The notes under the pieces were generated by a model. That model had not been told where the DNA came from. It was given only the letters and a program-made list of their open reading frames with translations, and made no database searches. DNA of 40,829 nucleotides from SCUN01 sp046598935. GTDB taxonomy: Bacteria; Acidobacteriota; Vicinamibacteria; Vicinamibacterales; SCN-69-37. Numbering within the stretch: position 1 is the stretch's first letter; the number at the start of each line of letters is the position of its first letter. The DNA is taken from contig JBKJHW010000054.1 of assembly GCA_046598935.1 (NCBI GenBank), forward strand, positions 1 to 40,829, given 5' to 3'. This document shows, in pieces, positions 32,901 through 39,844 of this stretch. The translations under genes were made by a program, and so were the position numbers.

Positions 32901-33718
32901 ATGTCGCGCGACAACGTGCGGAACCGGTGCGCGAAATGCACTTGTTCCCAGCGGCGCAGCTCCTCGCGCAACCGCTGGTACCGTCGCGCTTTCGCGGCCT
33001 GACGCTTCAGCGCGCCGCGCTGTTTCTCGACCTCGAAGACGATGTCGTCAACGCGCGTGAGGTTCTGCTCCGCGGCTTCGAGTTTCAATTCCGCGGAGCG
33101 GCGGCGCGACTTGTACTTCGTCACGCCGGCGGCTTCTTCAATCAGCGCGCGGCGCTCGGCCGGGCGCGACGACAGGATCTGTCCGATCTTGCCCTGCTCG
33201 ATTACGGCGTAGGCTTTCACGCCAAGGCCGGAGTCCATCAGAAGATCGTGAATGTCGCGGAGCCGGCAGACTTCGCCGTCGATCAGATACTCGCTCTCGC
33301 CGGAACGATAGAGTCGCCGGCCAATCTCGACGTCGCGCACGGAGAGCGGAACATCGTCAAGCAACGGGTCCGCGTCAGAAGCCGGCGTAATCACGACGTC
33401 CGTTCCGGGAATCACAACCGGGACCGCCTGACGCGTCATCGTCGCGGCTGCCTGCGCGACCTGGCTCAGCATCAGCCGCACCTCGGCAGCCGCCGTCGGC
33501 TTCCGGGCATCGGAGCCGGAGAAGATGATGTCTTCCATCTTCTCGCCGCGCAGGCTCTTGGCACTCTGCTCGCCCAGCACCCACGTGATGGCGTCGACGA
33601 CGTTGCTCTTGCCGCAGCCGTTGGGCCCAACAATGGCGGTCACGCCATCGTCAAAGGCAAGCTCCGCGCGGTCCGGAAAGCTCTTGAAACCATTGATATG
33701 AAGTTTTGAAAGGCGCAT
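29966..33718 (-). CDS. smc: Chromosome segregation protein SMC
   Basis: Start at 33718 (MRLSKLHINGFKSFPDRAEL) matches the family; the longer frame to 33742 adds eight unrelated residues. 1250 residues, within the normal range. Walker A GPNGCGKSNVVDAI (31-44), two long coiled coils, a flexible hinge near 500-680 (LLGELLQHVIVDSSAQVTAA, VATPDGHVFHGSWLVEGGAL), and C-terminal signature LLSGGEKALTAMALMFAIFK with Walker B PFCLLDEIDAPLDDANIGRF. A Ser/Glu/Asp-rich insert (SAPDSDEDEGAVESGGSYEP) near residue 1000 is unusual. SMC with ScpAB condenses and segregates the chromosome; scpA and scpB are not in the window. Confidence 0.96.
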   Translation of the reverse strand: MRLSKLHINGFKSFPDRAELAFDDGVTAIVGPNGCGKSNVVDAITWVLGEQSAKSLRGEKMEDIIFSGSDARKPTAAAEVRLMLSQVAQAAATMTRQAVPVVIPGTDVVITPASDADPLLDDVPLSVRDVEIGRRLYRSGESEYLIDGEVCRLRDIHDLLMDSGLGVKAYAVIEQGKIGQILSSRPAERRALIEEAAGVTKYKSRRRSAELKLEAAEQNLTRVDDIVFEVEKQRGALKRQAAKARRYQRLREELRRWEQVHFAHRFRTLSRDIESADSRLAAARERETMASAHLAEIETTLEGLRIHLTEADSLSTSTREQAHARELEIGRRQQQIAFDKQQIADLGVRAEELAQEVRDLEGRHDPAEREIDSQRAAAATVRANASVVGEKVAECEVDYSSALAATQTVEKDADELRAAVMSAATTLSALRQARDNAGAVKDRVASELGRLAIEARELTAESDRVRNLREQALTSLASTRESVTVALARREQLDEQLSHARALRARVVSELTGTERDQAGLGARLESLEGLDASRASFGDAARFLLAEAPEAVGQHGAIADHISVERTYERAVDALLGELLQHVIVDSSAQVTAALSLLGEQDAGRCGFLVLDGAGGHTPSVDAPAGTRALHSVVSVTGPYAAAISHVLGDALIADSFDTARSVASTVNVPVATPDGHVFHGSWLVEGGALADARGILELRSEIAQLRDAIARSREISHRLSNDQTGVDLQIADGGAQLAAAVIDVHTQEKAIVGHEAQAGRTEDELARVSRRLDVVLTEQSRAEDEEREAASRRDDASTAISEHETNYKAAESKLGDVLARLQAARDEAEGKLRLVTEARTEQATMAGRAAALDADVLRLEAAFRELADRIVGRKNDIGRTHSRREELGTGITETETLLDADVHALEALRVELRSVDEKLVGLRARFEGSEHDLRGARTSLEAVRTEVMQGEVAKARASSDLDHLNQQCIDAVAAPLNLVLVEVERMESSGELRQPSRRLAAASAPDSDEDEGAVESGGSYEPEGSLSSQGVQEDEITPDQVIADLKGKIERLGPVNMMAIGQFDELEARHLFLTTQRQDLLDSIAQTAEAIKRIDKTTRQRFEEAFHSINEKFQVMFSTVFGGGRAGLSLIDTDNDEDSGIDIVAQPPGKRLQNVQLLSGGEKALTAMALMFAIFKYRPSPFCLLDEIDAPLDDANIGRFVEMLKTMQDHTQFILVTHNRRTMEIANRLYGVTMEEPGVSKLISIQMN

Positions 33719-33790
33719 CGAAAGTTGCACGAAGTATAGCAATTAGAAGGGGCCCATCCGACAGCAAATACCATTACTGGCCCCCTTCAA

Positions 33791-33960
33791 TCGGCGATGT
33801 GGGAATCTGGCAATCGGGCAATGTCCCATCGGCAATGGGCAATGGGCAGTGGACCGGCAATTTGAGATGGGCCATCGAGCCATCGCAACATCCATTGGCG
33901 ATTTGAGATTGACCCCATGTTTCACATGGCCAGATTGCCTGATTGCCAGATCGGCGATAG
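33791..33960. repeat. Heptamer tract with inverted arms (GGCAATC family)
   Basis: In the 253-bp gap between the S41 peptidase stop and the smc start. The plus strand reads in-phase heptamers TGGCAAT, CGGGCAA, TGTCCCA, TCGGCAA, TGGGCAA, TGGGCAG, TGG. TCTGGCAATCGGGCAAT (33806-33822) and ATTGCCTGATTGCCAGA (33934-33950) are inverted copies with 16 of 17 matches, 111 nt apart. CCATGT-TTC-ACATGG at 33915-33929 is a perfect inner hairpin. No ORF and no terminator U-tract. Confidence 0.7.
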
Positions 33961-33971
33961 ACCGCCGGACG

Positions 33972-35585
33972 CTACTTCTTCGGGGTCAGCAGCGCTTTCG
34001 CTTCGTCGAAGTAGCCGGAGGCAAACTTCCATTGCGGGTCCACTTTGAGAAGCTGACGCCGCGCTTCCTCGACCCCGAATAGATCAACGTCGGCTTCGTA
34101 GTGGATCATCGCTTTGATGAACGCGGCGTCGGTCGTGAAGACGGCGTCGTCGATGCGCAGGCGCTGATCGGCGACGTATTTCTTGAACTCGTCGAGGATC
34201 GCCGGCGTGATCTCGAAGCCGCGCGAGACTTTGTGCTGGCTGCTTGCGCGGCGGTTGGCCGGGCGGTCGTCGCCTTCGGCCGTGAACTTCTCCGCGAAGC
34301 CGACAAACATGCCGCGGCTGAACATCAGGCGCCCACCGTAGCTCGGCTTGAACCCCTCGATGTTGCCCATCATGAAGTGATCGGGCTCGATGCCCCCGCC
34401 GCCGTAGACCTTGCGGCCCGCGTCGGTGTACTTCAACTGGCTCGCCGGATGCTCGCGCACTTCTTTCTGGTCGCGGAGCCCGTACGTCAGGTAGTCGTCG
34501 AACGCGCCGTCCCACGGCCGCTGGATCATGCGGCCGCTCGGCGTGTAGTAGCGGCCGGTCGTGAGCGCGAGGCCCGCGCCGTTGGCGATGCGGTACACCG
34601 ACTGCACGAGCGCCTTGCCGAACGTCTGCTCGCCGATGATGAGCGCGCGGTCGTGATCCTGCATCGCGCCGCTCACGATCTCCGACGCGCTGGCGCTGGC
34701 GCGATTGACCATGACGATCAGCGGAATCGTCAGGTAATCGCCCTGCGTGATCGCGGGGTACTGCTGATCGGAATTCTGCACGCGGCCGCGCGTGTAGACG
34801 ACCATCTGGCCCTTCTTGAGGAAGTGGCTCGAGATCGCGATCGCCTGATCGAGCGCGCCGCCCGGGTTGTCACGAAGGTCGAATACGAGGCGCTCCATGC
34901 CTTGCGCCTTGAGCTTGGTCAGTGCCGCCTGCAGCTCGTCGTCGCTCGTCTCCGAGAACTCACGCAGCCGCACGTAACCCGTGCCCGGCTCGACCATGAA
35001 CGCCGCGCTGACGGTCGTGATGTTGATTTCGTCGCGCTCGACCTCGAGGTCAATCAACTGATCGGAGCCCGGCCGGCGGATCGACACGCGAACTTTCGTG
35101 CCCTTCGGTCCGCGAATCTTGTCGGACACCTGCCGCGTCGTCCAACCTTTTGCGCTTTCGTCGCCGACCTTCGCGATGACGTCGCCTCGGCGGATGCCCG
35201 CCTTGTAGGCCGGCGATCCTTCGAAGAGCTGCGTCACCGTGACGTCGTCATTCGACGCGACGATCGATACGCCAATGCCGGGATACCGGCCTTCCTGCCG
35301 CTCGCGCATCTGCGCGTAGGCGTTCGGATCGAAGAAAGATGAATGCGGGTCGAGCGTGCGAAGCATCCCGTCGATCGAGCCGTAGACGGCAGCCGCCGCC
35401 TGGTTCGAATCGGTAATCGGCTCCACGTACTGCTGCTCGACCGCGGCGTATGCGGCCGTGTAGACCTGATAAAGCTCGCTGAGCCGGTCGGAGCGCGCGT
35501 CGGCCGAAACACGGTTGCCAAAAAACCCGCCGGCAATCGCTGACGCGGCGACGACGAGGGCGGCGGCGGGAATGGTTCCCTTCAT
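33972..35585 (-). CDS. S41-family C-terminal processing peptidase
   Basis: 537 residues. Signal or anchor (PAAALVVAASAIAGGFFGNR), then an N-terminal helical region (YVEPITDSNQ, GMLRTLDPHSSFFDPNAY), a PDZ domain (about 95-180; YPGIGVSIVASNDDVTVTQL, PAYKAGIRRGDVIAKVGDES), and the S41 catalytic core: FDLRDNPGGALDQAIAISSH, RASASASEIVSGAMQDHDRA with the nucleophile Ser, and GEQTFGKALVQSVYRI with the catalytic Lys. A further C-terminal domain of about 150 residues follows. Acts on periplasmic or secreted proteins with C-terminal hydrophobic tails. It lies 24 bp after tatC, making a tatA-tatC-ctp operon. Confidence 0.93.
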   Translation of the reverse strand: MKGTIPAAALVVAASAIAGGFFGNRVSADARSDRLSELYQVYTAAYAAVEQQYVEPITDSNQAAAAVYGSIDGMLRTLDPHSSFFDPNAYAQMRERQEGRYPGIGVSIVASNDDVTVTQLFEGSPAYKAGIRRGDVIAKVGDESAKGWTTRQVSDKIRGPKGTKVRVSIRRPGSDQLIDLEVERDEINITTVSAAFMVEPGTGYVRLREFSETSDDELQAALTKLKAQGMERLVFDLRDNPGGALDQAIAISSHFLKKGQMVVYTRGRVQNSDQQYPAITQGDYLTIPLIVMVNRASASASEIVSGAMQDHDRALIIGEQTFGKALVQSVYRIANGAGLALTTGRYYTPSGRMIQRPWDGAFDDYLTYGLRDQKEVREHPASQLKYTDAGRKVYGGGGIEPDHFMMGNIEGFKPSYGGRLMFSRGMFVGFAEKFTAEGDDRPANRRASSQHKVSRGFEITPAILDEFKKYVADQRLRIDDAVFTTDAAFIKAMIHYEADVDLFGVEEARRQLLKVDPQWKFASGYFDEAKALLTPKK

Positions 35586-35609
35586 AGATTGATCCTAGCA
35601 GAGCGCCGA

Positions 35610-36389
35610 CTAGTCTTCGGGCTTTGTCTTCTTCTGGAACACCCATGCCACGACGATGCTGATCAGGTAGAGAACGATCATCGGCGCGGCAAAAATGGCC
35701 TGGTTGATCGGGTCAGCCGAAGGCGTGGCCACGGCCGCGATGACGAAAATGATCAGGATGGCGTAGCGGAAGTTCTTCCACATCCAGCGCGCCGTGACGA
35801 TCCCGAACCGCGCCAGGAAGAAGACCAGGATCGGCATCTGGAACACCGCGCCGAACGCGAGGACAACCTTGATGTAAAAGTCGAACGCCTGCGAGGCGTT
35901 CGGCATCATCGAGATGTATTCGTTTTCGAACTTGTTGAAAAAGTCCAGCATCGACGGAATCGCGATCTTGTGAGCGAACGCGACGCCAGACCCGAACAAG
36001 ATTGATGACGTGATCACGAATGGAATCGCGATCCTTTTTTCCTTCTGATACAGACCCGGCGCGACAAACATCCAGAACTGCCAGAACACCACCGGCAGCG
36101 CCAGCAGGAGGCCCGCGACGCCTCCGACCTTGAAGTAAAACATGAAGCCGCCGGTCAGCTCGGTGTAGATCAGCTTGCCGCCCTGACTCGTCAGGTACTG
36201 CTGGAGGTAGTGCGTGAGATCAACCGCGAAGAAGAATGAAATCGCGCAGCCGACGAGCAGCGCGTAGAGCGAGTAAACGATTCGCTTGCGGAGTTCCTCG
36301 AGGTGCTCGAGGAAGCTCATCCGTGACGCGCCGTCGTACGTGACCGCGTCGTCGTCGTCCCAGGCGTTGTCGTTTTGACCGCTTGCCAC
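35610..36389 (-). CDS. tatC: Sec-independent protein translocase TatC
   Basis: 259 residues. The TatC signature MSFLEHLEELRKRIVYSLYA with the conserved Glu-Leu-Arg-x-Arg follows a 23-residue acidic N-terminal extension (DNAWDDDDAVTYDG). Six TM segments follow, including GGVAGLLLALPVVFWQFWMF with the FxPGL-like APGLYQKEKR motif, and FGAVFQMPILVFFLARFGIV. Receptor for twin-arginine signal peptides in the inner membrane; likely cargoes in this window are the metallophosphoesterase and, formerly, the broken epimerase. Starts 5 bp after the tatA stop. Confidence 0.95.
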   Translation of the reverse strand: MASGQNDNAWDDDDAVTYDGASRMSFLEHLEELRKRIVYSLYALLVGCAISFFFAVDLTHYLQQYLTSQGGKLIYTELTGGFMFYFKVGGVAGLLLALPVVFWQFWMFVAPGLYQKEKRIAIPFVITSSILFGSGVAFAHKIAIPSMLDFFNKFENEYISMMPNASQAFDFYIKVVLAFGAVFQMPILVFFLARFGIVTARWMWKNFRYAILIIFVIAAVATPSADPINQAIFAAPMIVLYLISIVVAWVFQKKTKPED

Positions 36390-36394
36390 GTGCC

Positions 36395-36775
36395 TTACGA
36401 ACCGTGTTCGCCGCGCGCGACCGGCCGGACGGGCGGTTCGTTGGGATCGGTGTGCTCGTTGTGATTCTCGACGAATCCGTCGTCGTGCGTGTCGTGCACC
36501 GACGGCGGCGAGACGGCGTCGATCGCGTCACGGGCATCGGACTGAATCATTTCAGGGCTTGCACCAATCTGTGGCGGCGCCGGGGGCGACATGCGCTGCT
36601 TCTGGTCGTCGAGCCGGACTTCTTCTTCGAGCGTGCGCTGCAGCTCGTTCGAAGCGCGCTTGAACTCAGACAGGCCTTTACCGAGCGATTTGCCCAGCTC
36701 CGGCAGCTTCTTCGGACCGAACACAATCAGTGCGATCACGAAGATGACGATGAGTTCTGGCATTCCGAGACCCAT
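36395..36775 (-). CDS. tatA: TatA/TatB-family twin-arginine translocase subunit
   Basis: Start at 36775 (MGLGMPELIVIFVIALIVFG) chosen because the TM begins at once; the frame to 36829 is unneeded. 126 residues. One TM, the FGPKKLPELGKSLGKGLSEF hinge and amphipathic helix, then a disordered acidic/Pro-rich tail (PPAPPQIGASPEMI, DTHDDGFVENHNEHTDPNE). FGPKKLPELG fits TatA better than TatB, but the tail is longer than in E. coli TatA. Only one such gene is present here, so it may serve both roles, as in minimal TatAC systems. Confidence 0.9.
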   Translation of the reverse strand: MGLGMPELIVIFVIALIVFGPKKLPELGKSLGKGLSEFKRASNELQRTLEEEVRLDDQKQRMSPPAPPQIGASPEMIQSDARDAIDAVSPPSVHDTHDDGFVENHNEHTDPNEPPVRPVARGEHGS

Positions 36776-36892
36776 GGCCGAAGTATAGCCCACCGTCGCC
36801 CCAAGACCTTTCAATCCAAGCGTTTGCATTGACTTGCCCGGAGCGGGGGTACTACCATGGCCGAAGACATGTTTTATGAAAGGACACTCAAC

Positions 36893-38602
36893 ATGAGACC
36901 GATTACTGCCCGTTTCGGTGTCGCGCTATTGGCTCTGACCCTCGCGTCAGCCGCAAACGCCCAGACGTCACAAACGACCACCACGGAAAAAGACACGCGC
37001 TCAGCCAAGACGACGGCCAGCGGCGACACCGGATTGTTCTTCATCCCGACCGCCGACGTCCTGCCGGCGAGGCGATTTTCGTTCAGCCTGTACCGCCTGA
37101 ACATCGACGACGGCCAGGGCTTCACGGACATTTCGAATTTCCCGGTCACGGTCGGCGTCGGCATCGGCGGGCGCCTCGAGATCTTCGGCGCATGGAACGT
37201 GCTGACGCGGCTGGACCGCGACACGCGGCCGCTCTTCTTCTCGGCGACCGATCCGGACGGCACCGGCGGCGGCATCCTGCCGAACTACCCGCTCGCCCGG
37301 AACACCTGGGTCAGCAAAATGGGCGACCTCTGGGTCGGCGGAAAGTTCAACCTGACGTCGGAGGCCGATCAGAAATCCGCAGCGTTCGCGCTGCGCGGCC
37401 AGGTCAAGATTCCGACCGGCAGCAAGGAAGACGGCACAACGTCGGGCAAGGCTGACTTCGGCTTCGACGCGATCCTCAGCAAGGAAGTCGGAACGGTCGC
37501 CGAGCTTTCCGGTTACGCGGGCTACCTCGTGCGCGGCAACCCGGCGAACTACAAGCTGACGAACAGCATTCGCTACGGCGCCGGCATCGGCTTCCCGACG
37601 CGCAGGAACTTCGGCTTCAGCGCGACGGCCGAAGTCTTCGGCGAGTTCTATCAGAACAAGACGATTACAGCGCCGTCGGGTCTTGTCGGCGTTGACAACT
37701 CGCCTGTCCCGACTTCAACTCTTCTGAAAAACCCGTTCGTGACGGCGCTCAGCGCGACCTACGAATTCCCGAACGGCTTCTTCCTCGGCGCCGGCGCGAG
37801 CTGGAACATGACGATGAAGAGCCGCAACGACACGGGCGTCGCGTGCCTCACGTGCAACGATCACACGCTGGACGAGCAGGGTCTGAACTTCCGGCTCGGC
37901 TACCACCCCGGCGTCCGCAAGTTCGTGCCGCCGTCGCCCCCGCCTCCCCCACCGCCGCCGCCCCCACCGCCACCCCCGGCGCAGAACCGGCCGCCGACGG
38001 TGCGTGCGTTGTGCGATCCCTGCACCGTCGAAGTCGGTACGACGTCAACCGTATCGGCTGACGCGCAGGATCCGGACGGCGACGCACTGACTTACGCGTG
38101 GCGCGCCGCCGCAGGTGCCCTCACCAACACGACCAACCGCCAGACGCCGTGGACCGCGCCAATGGTGGAAGGCCCGGTCGTGATCACCGTGACCGTCAAC
38201 GACGGCAAGGGCGGCACCGCCAGCGCCAACACAACGATCAACGTCGTGAAGCCGGTCGTGAAGGAAATCGTCTTCGAAGACGTGCACTTCGACTTCGACC
38301 GCGCGGCCCTGCGCCCCGACGCGCTCCGCGTGCTCGACGACGCGGTCGCGGCGATGATCGCGAATCCGGCGCTGCGCCTGGAGATTGAGGGCCACACCTG
38401 CAACATCGGCACGGCCGAGTACAACCTCGCGCTCGGCGATCGCCGCGCGAAGACCGTGGTTGACTACTTCGCCGGTCGAGGCGTCAGCGCCGACCGGCTC
38501 CGGATGGTCAGCTATGGCGAGGAGAGGCCGAAGTTCGACAACAATCGCGAGGAAACGCGGCGGCTTAACCGCCGGGCGGCGCTCGTCGTACGGTTGCAGT
38601 AA
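36893..38602 (+). CDS. OmpA-family outer membrane protein with beta-barrel, polyproline linker and PKD/Ig-like module
   Basis: ATG 36893 is preferred over upstream starts at 36857 and 36869 because GAAAGGA (36878-36884) precedes it and it begins a signal peptide (MRPITARFGVALLALTLASA). A weak TTGACT at 36829-36834 may be its -35. 569 residues. Residues about 40-340 look like a beta-barrel; about 345-363 are almost all proline; about 368-455 are a PKD/Ig-like module (DAQDPDGDALTYAWRAA, VTVNDGKGG) with two Cys. The OmpA C-terminal domain runs from about 460 (VHFDFDRAALRPDALRVLDD, GHTCNIGTAEYNLALGDRRA, NRRAALVVRL). It should tether the outer membrane to peptidoglycan. A strong terminator follows. 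Confidence 0.92.
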   Translation: MRPITARFGVALLALTLASAANAQTSQTTTTEKDTRSAKTTASGDTGLFFIPTADVLPARRFSFSLYRLNIDDGQGFTDISNFPVTVGVGIGGRLEIFGAWNVLTRLDRDTRPLFFSATDPDGTGGGILPNYPLARNTWVSKMGDLWVGGKFNLTSEADQKSAAFALRGQVKIPTGSKEDGTTSGKADFGFDAILSKEVGTVAELSGYAGYLVRGNPANYKLTNSIRYGAGIGFPTRRNFGFSATAEVFGEFYQNKTITAPSGLVGVDNSPVPTSTLLKNPFVTALSATYEFPNGFFLGAGASWNMTMKSRNDTGVACLTCNDHTLDEQGLNFRLGYHPGVRKFVPPSPPPPPPPPPPPPPPAQNRPPTVRALCDPCTVEVGTTSTVSADAQDPDGDALTYAWRAAAGALTNTTNRQTPWTAPMVEGPVVITVTVNDGKGGTASANTTINVVKPVVKEIVFEDVHFDFDRAALRPDALRVLDDAVAAMIANPALRLEIEGHTCNIGTAEYNLALGDRRAKTVVDYFAGRGVSADRLRMVSYGEERPKFDNNREETRRLNRRAALVVRLQ

Positions 38603-38610
38603 GTTTAGAG

Positions 38611-38756
38611 TTCCACCGTTCCACGGTTCCAGAGTAAGAGTTCCAACGGTTCAGGGGTCCAGAGTGAAAACTCTGGACCCTTTCTCTTTTTACTGATCAT
38701 CATTACTCTTGAACGTCGACCCTCCTGAACCCTTACGTTGGAACCTTGGAACCCCT
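38611..38756. repeat. Repeat-derived intergenic region with GTTCCA words and inverted arms
   Basis: Left side repeats GTTCCACC, GTTCCACG, GTTCCAGA, then GTTCCAACGGTTCAGGGG. Right side carries the inverted words CTCCTGAACCC and ACGTTGGAACC, GGAACCCC. A strong hairpin terminator (38655-38691) sits between them. Here the word length looks like 8, not 7, unlike the other tracts. It fills the gap between the OmpA-family gene and the HEAT-repeat gene. Confidence 0.6.
38655..38691 (+). terminator. Strong Rho-independent terminator after the OmpA-family gene
   Basis: GGGTCCAGAGT-GAAA-ACTCTGGACCC is a perfect 11-bp stem with a 4-nt loop, followed by TTTCTCTTTTT. It begins 53 bp after the stop of the OmpA-family gene. 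Confidence 0.9.
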
Positions 38757-38765
38757 GCCCCCTAA

Positions 38766-39773
38766 ATGTCCATCCTCCCCTCCGCCGACACCGCCCGACT
38801 GATCGCCGAACTGAGTTCGGGCGATACGCTGCGCCGCGAGACGGCGATCGCGCGGCTGAGCGTGATCGGCAGCCGCGCCGTCACGCGCCTGCTGGCGTTG
38901 GCGGGCGACGATGCGGCGGCCGTGCATGCGCGGCTGGCGGCGCTGGTCGCGCTCGAAGCGATCGGCGATTCGCGCGCGTTTGCGATTGGGAAGGCGCTGG
39001 CCGAGGGCAGCGATGTGCGCCTGGCCGTGGCGGCGATTGGCGTCCTCGGCGTGCTCGCTCAGGGCGACGAGGCCAACGCCGACAAAGCGTTCGACAAACT
39101 GACGGGTATGGCTCTCGATGCGTCGATCGACAGCGACCGGCGTGTGGCTGCCTGCCGCGCGCTCGAAGATCAGCCCGCGAATGTTGTCCGGCCCATCCTC
39201 GACGCGCTCGCCGCCGAGAGCGCGGCGCCGGTCCAAGCGCACGCCGCGCGCGCCAAGGCCGGCGCGAACGATCCGATCGATTCGCTCGCCGATGCCCAGT
39301 TGCCGTCGGACCCGGCCGTCATGATTGCGATCATTCGCGAGGAAGGCGCAGATTCGCGCGTCACGTTGCTGCGCGCGCTCGTCGATCGCGTACGTGAGCG
39401 CGAGCGGGCGACAAAGAACACCGCCACGCGCGCGCAGTGGACCGCCGTGCGCGGGCTATTGCATCAACTGCTCGCCGCCCGCAACAGCCGGCTGGCTGTG
39501 TACGATCTGCGCGAAACGCTGCAGGCGGCCACGGCACCGCTGCCGGTTGGGTTCATCGCCGCCGCCGCGGCCGTCGGCGACGTCGCCTGTCTGGAGCCGC
39601 TGGCGAGCGCGTGGATCGCCGCGCCGGACGACAAATGGTGGCGCGACCACCTCGCCGAAGCGTTCGCGGCCATCGTCAAACGCGAAAAAGTCACGCGCAA
39701 ACATCCCGCGATCAAGAAGATCCTTCAAAAGTGGCCTGCCGCCGGCCAACTGGCTGCGACTGCCAAGAGCTAG
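38766..39773 (+). CDS. HEAT-repeat-like protein, unknown function
   Basis: 335 residues from ATG 38766; no clear ribosome-binding site, and the terminator just upstream implies its own promoter, which I cannot identify. Almost wholly helical with repeated Ala/Leu/Arg helices (RRETAIARLSVIGSRAVTRL, VHARLAALVALEAIGDSRAF, VAACRALEDQPANVVRPILD), the pattern of HEAT or PBS-lyase repeats. No signal or TM; likely a cytoplasmic protein-protein scaffold. The KREKVTRKHPAIKKILQKWP tail is basic. Convergent with proS across a large hairpin. Partners are unknown. Confidence 0.75.
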   Translation: MSILPSADTARLIAELSSGDTLRRETAIARLSVIGSRAVTRLLALAGDDAAAVHARLAALVALEAIGDSRAFAIGKALAEGSDVRLAVAAIGVLGVLAQGDEANADKAFDKLTGMALDASIDSDRRVAACRALEDQPANVVRPILDALAAESAAPVQAHAARAKAGANDPIDSLADAQLPSDPAVMIAIIREEGADSRVTLLRALVDRVRERERATKNTATRAQWTAVRGLLHQLLAARNSRLAVYDLRETLQAATAPLPVGFIAAAAAVGDVACLEPLASAWIAAPDDKWWRDHLAEAFAAIVKREKVTRKHPAIKKILQKWPAAGQLAATAKS

Positions 39774-39775
39774 TC

Positions 39776-39836
39776 AACCTTGGAGGGCCATGGGGAGCCA
39801 TAGAGAAAGCATGGTTTCCCATGGCCCCCCAAGGTT
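39776..39836. terminator. Large bidirectional terminator-like hairpin
   Basis: Two 26-nt arms (39776-39801 and 39811-39836) pair at 23 of 26 positions across a 9-nt loop AGAGAAAGC; the arms read AACCTTGG-x-GGGCCATGGG-x-x-x-CCAT. It lies between the stops of the convergent HEAT and proS genes (39773 and 39845) and can serve both strands. Confidence 0.75.
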
Positions 39837-39844
39837 CCCGGGGT

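Noticed and set aside
32627..33709. Long plus-strand frame opposite the smc N-terminal half
   Set aside because: SMC is certain by its Walker motifs; this frame is a complementary-strand artefact.
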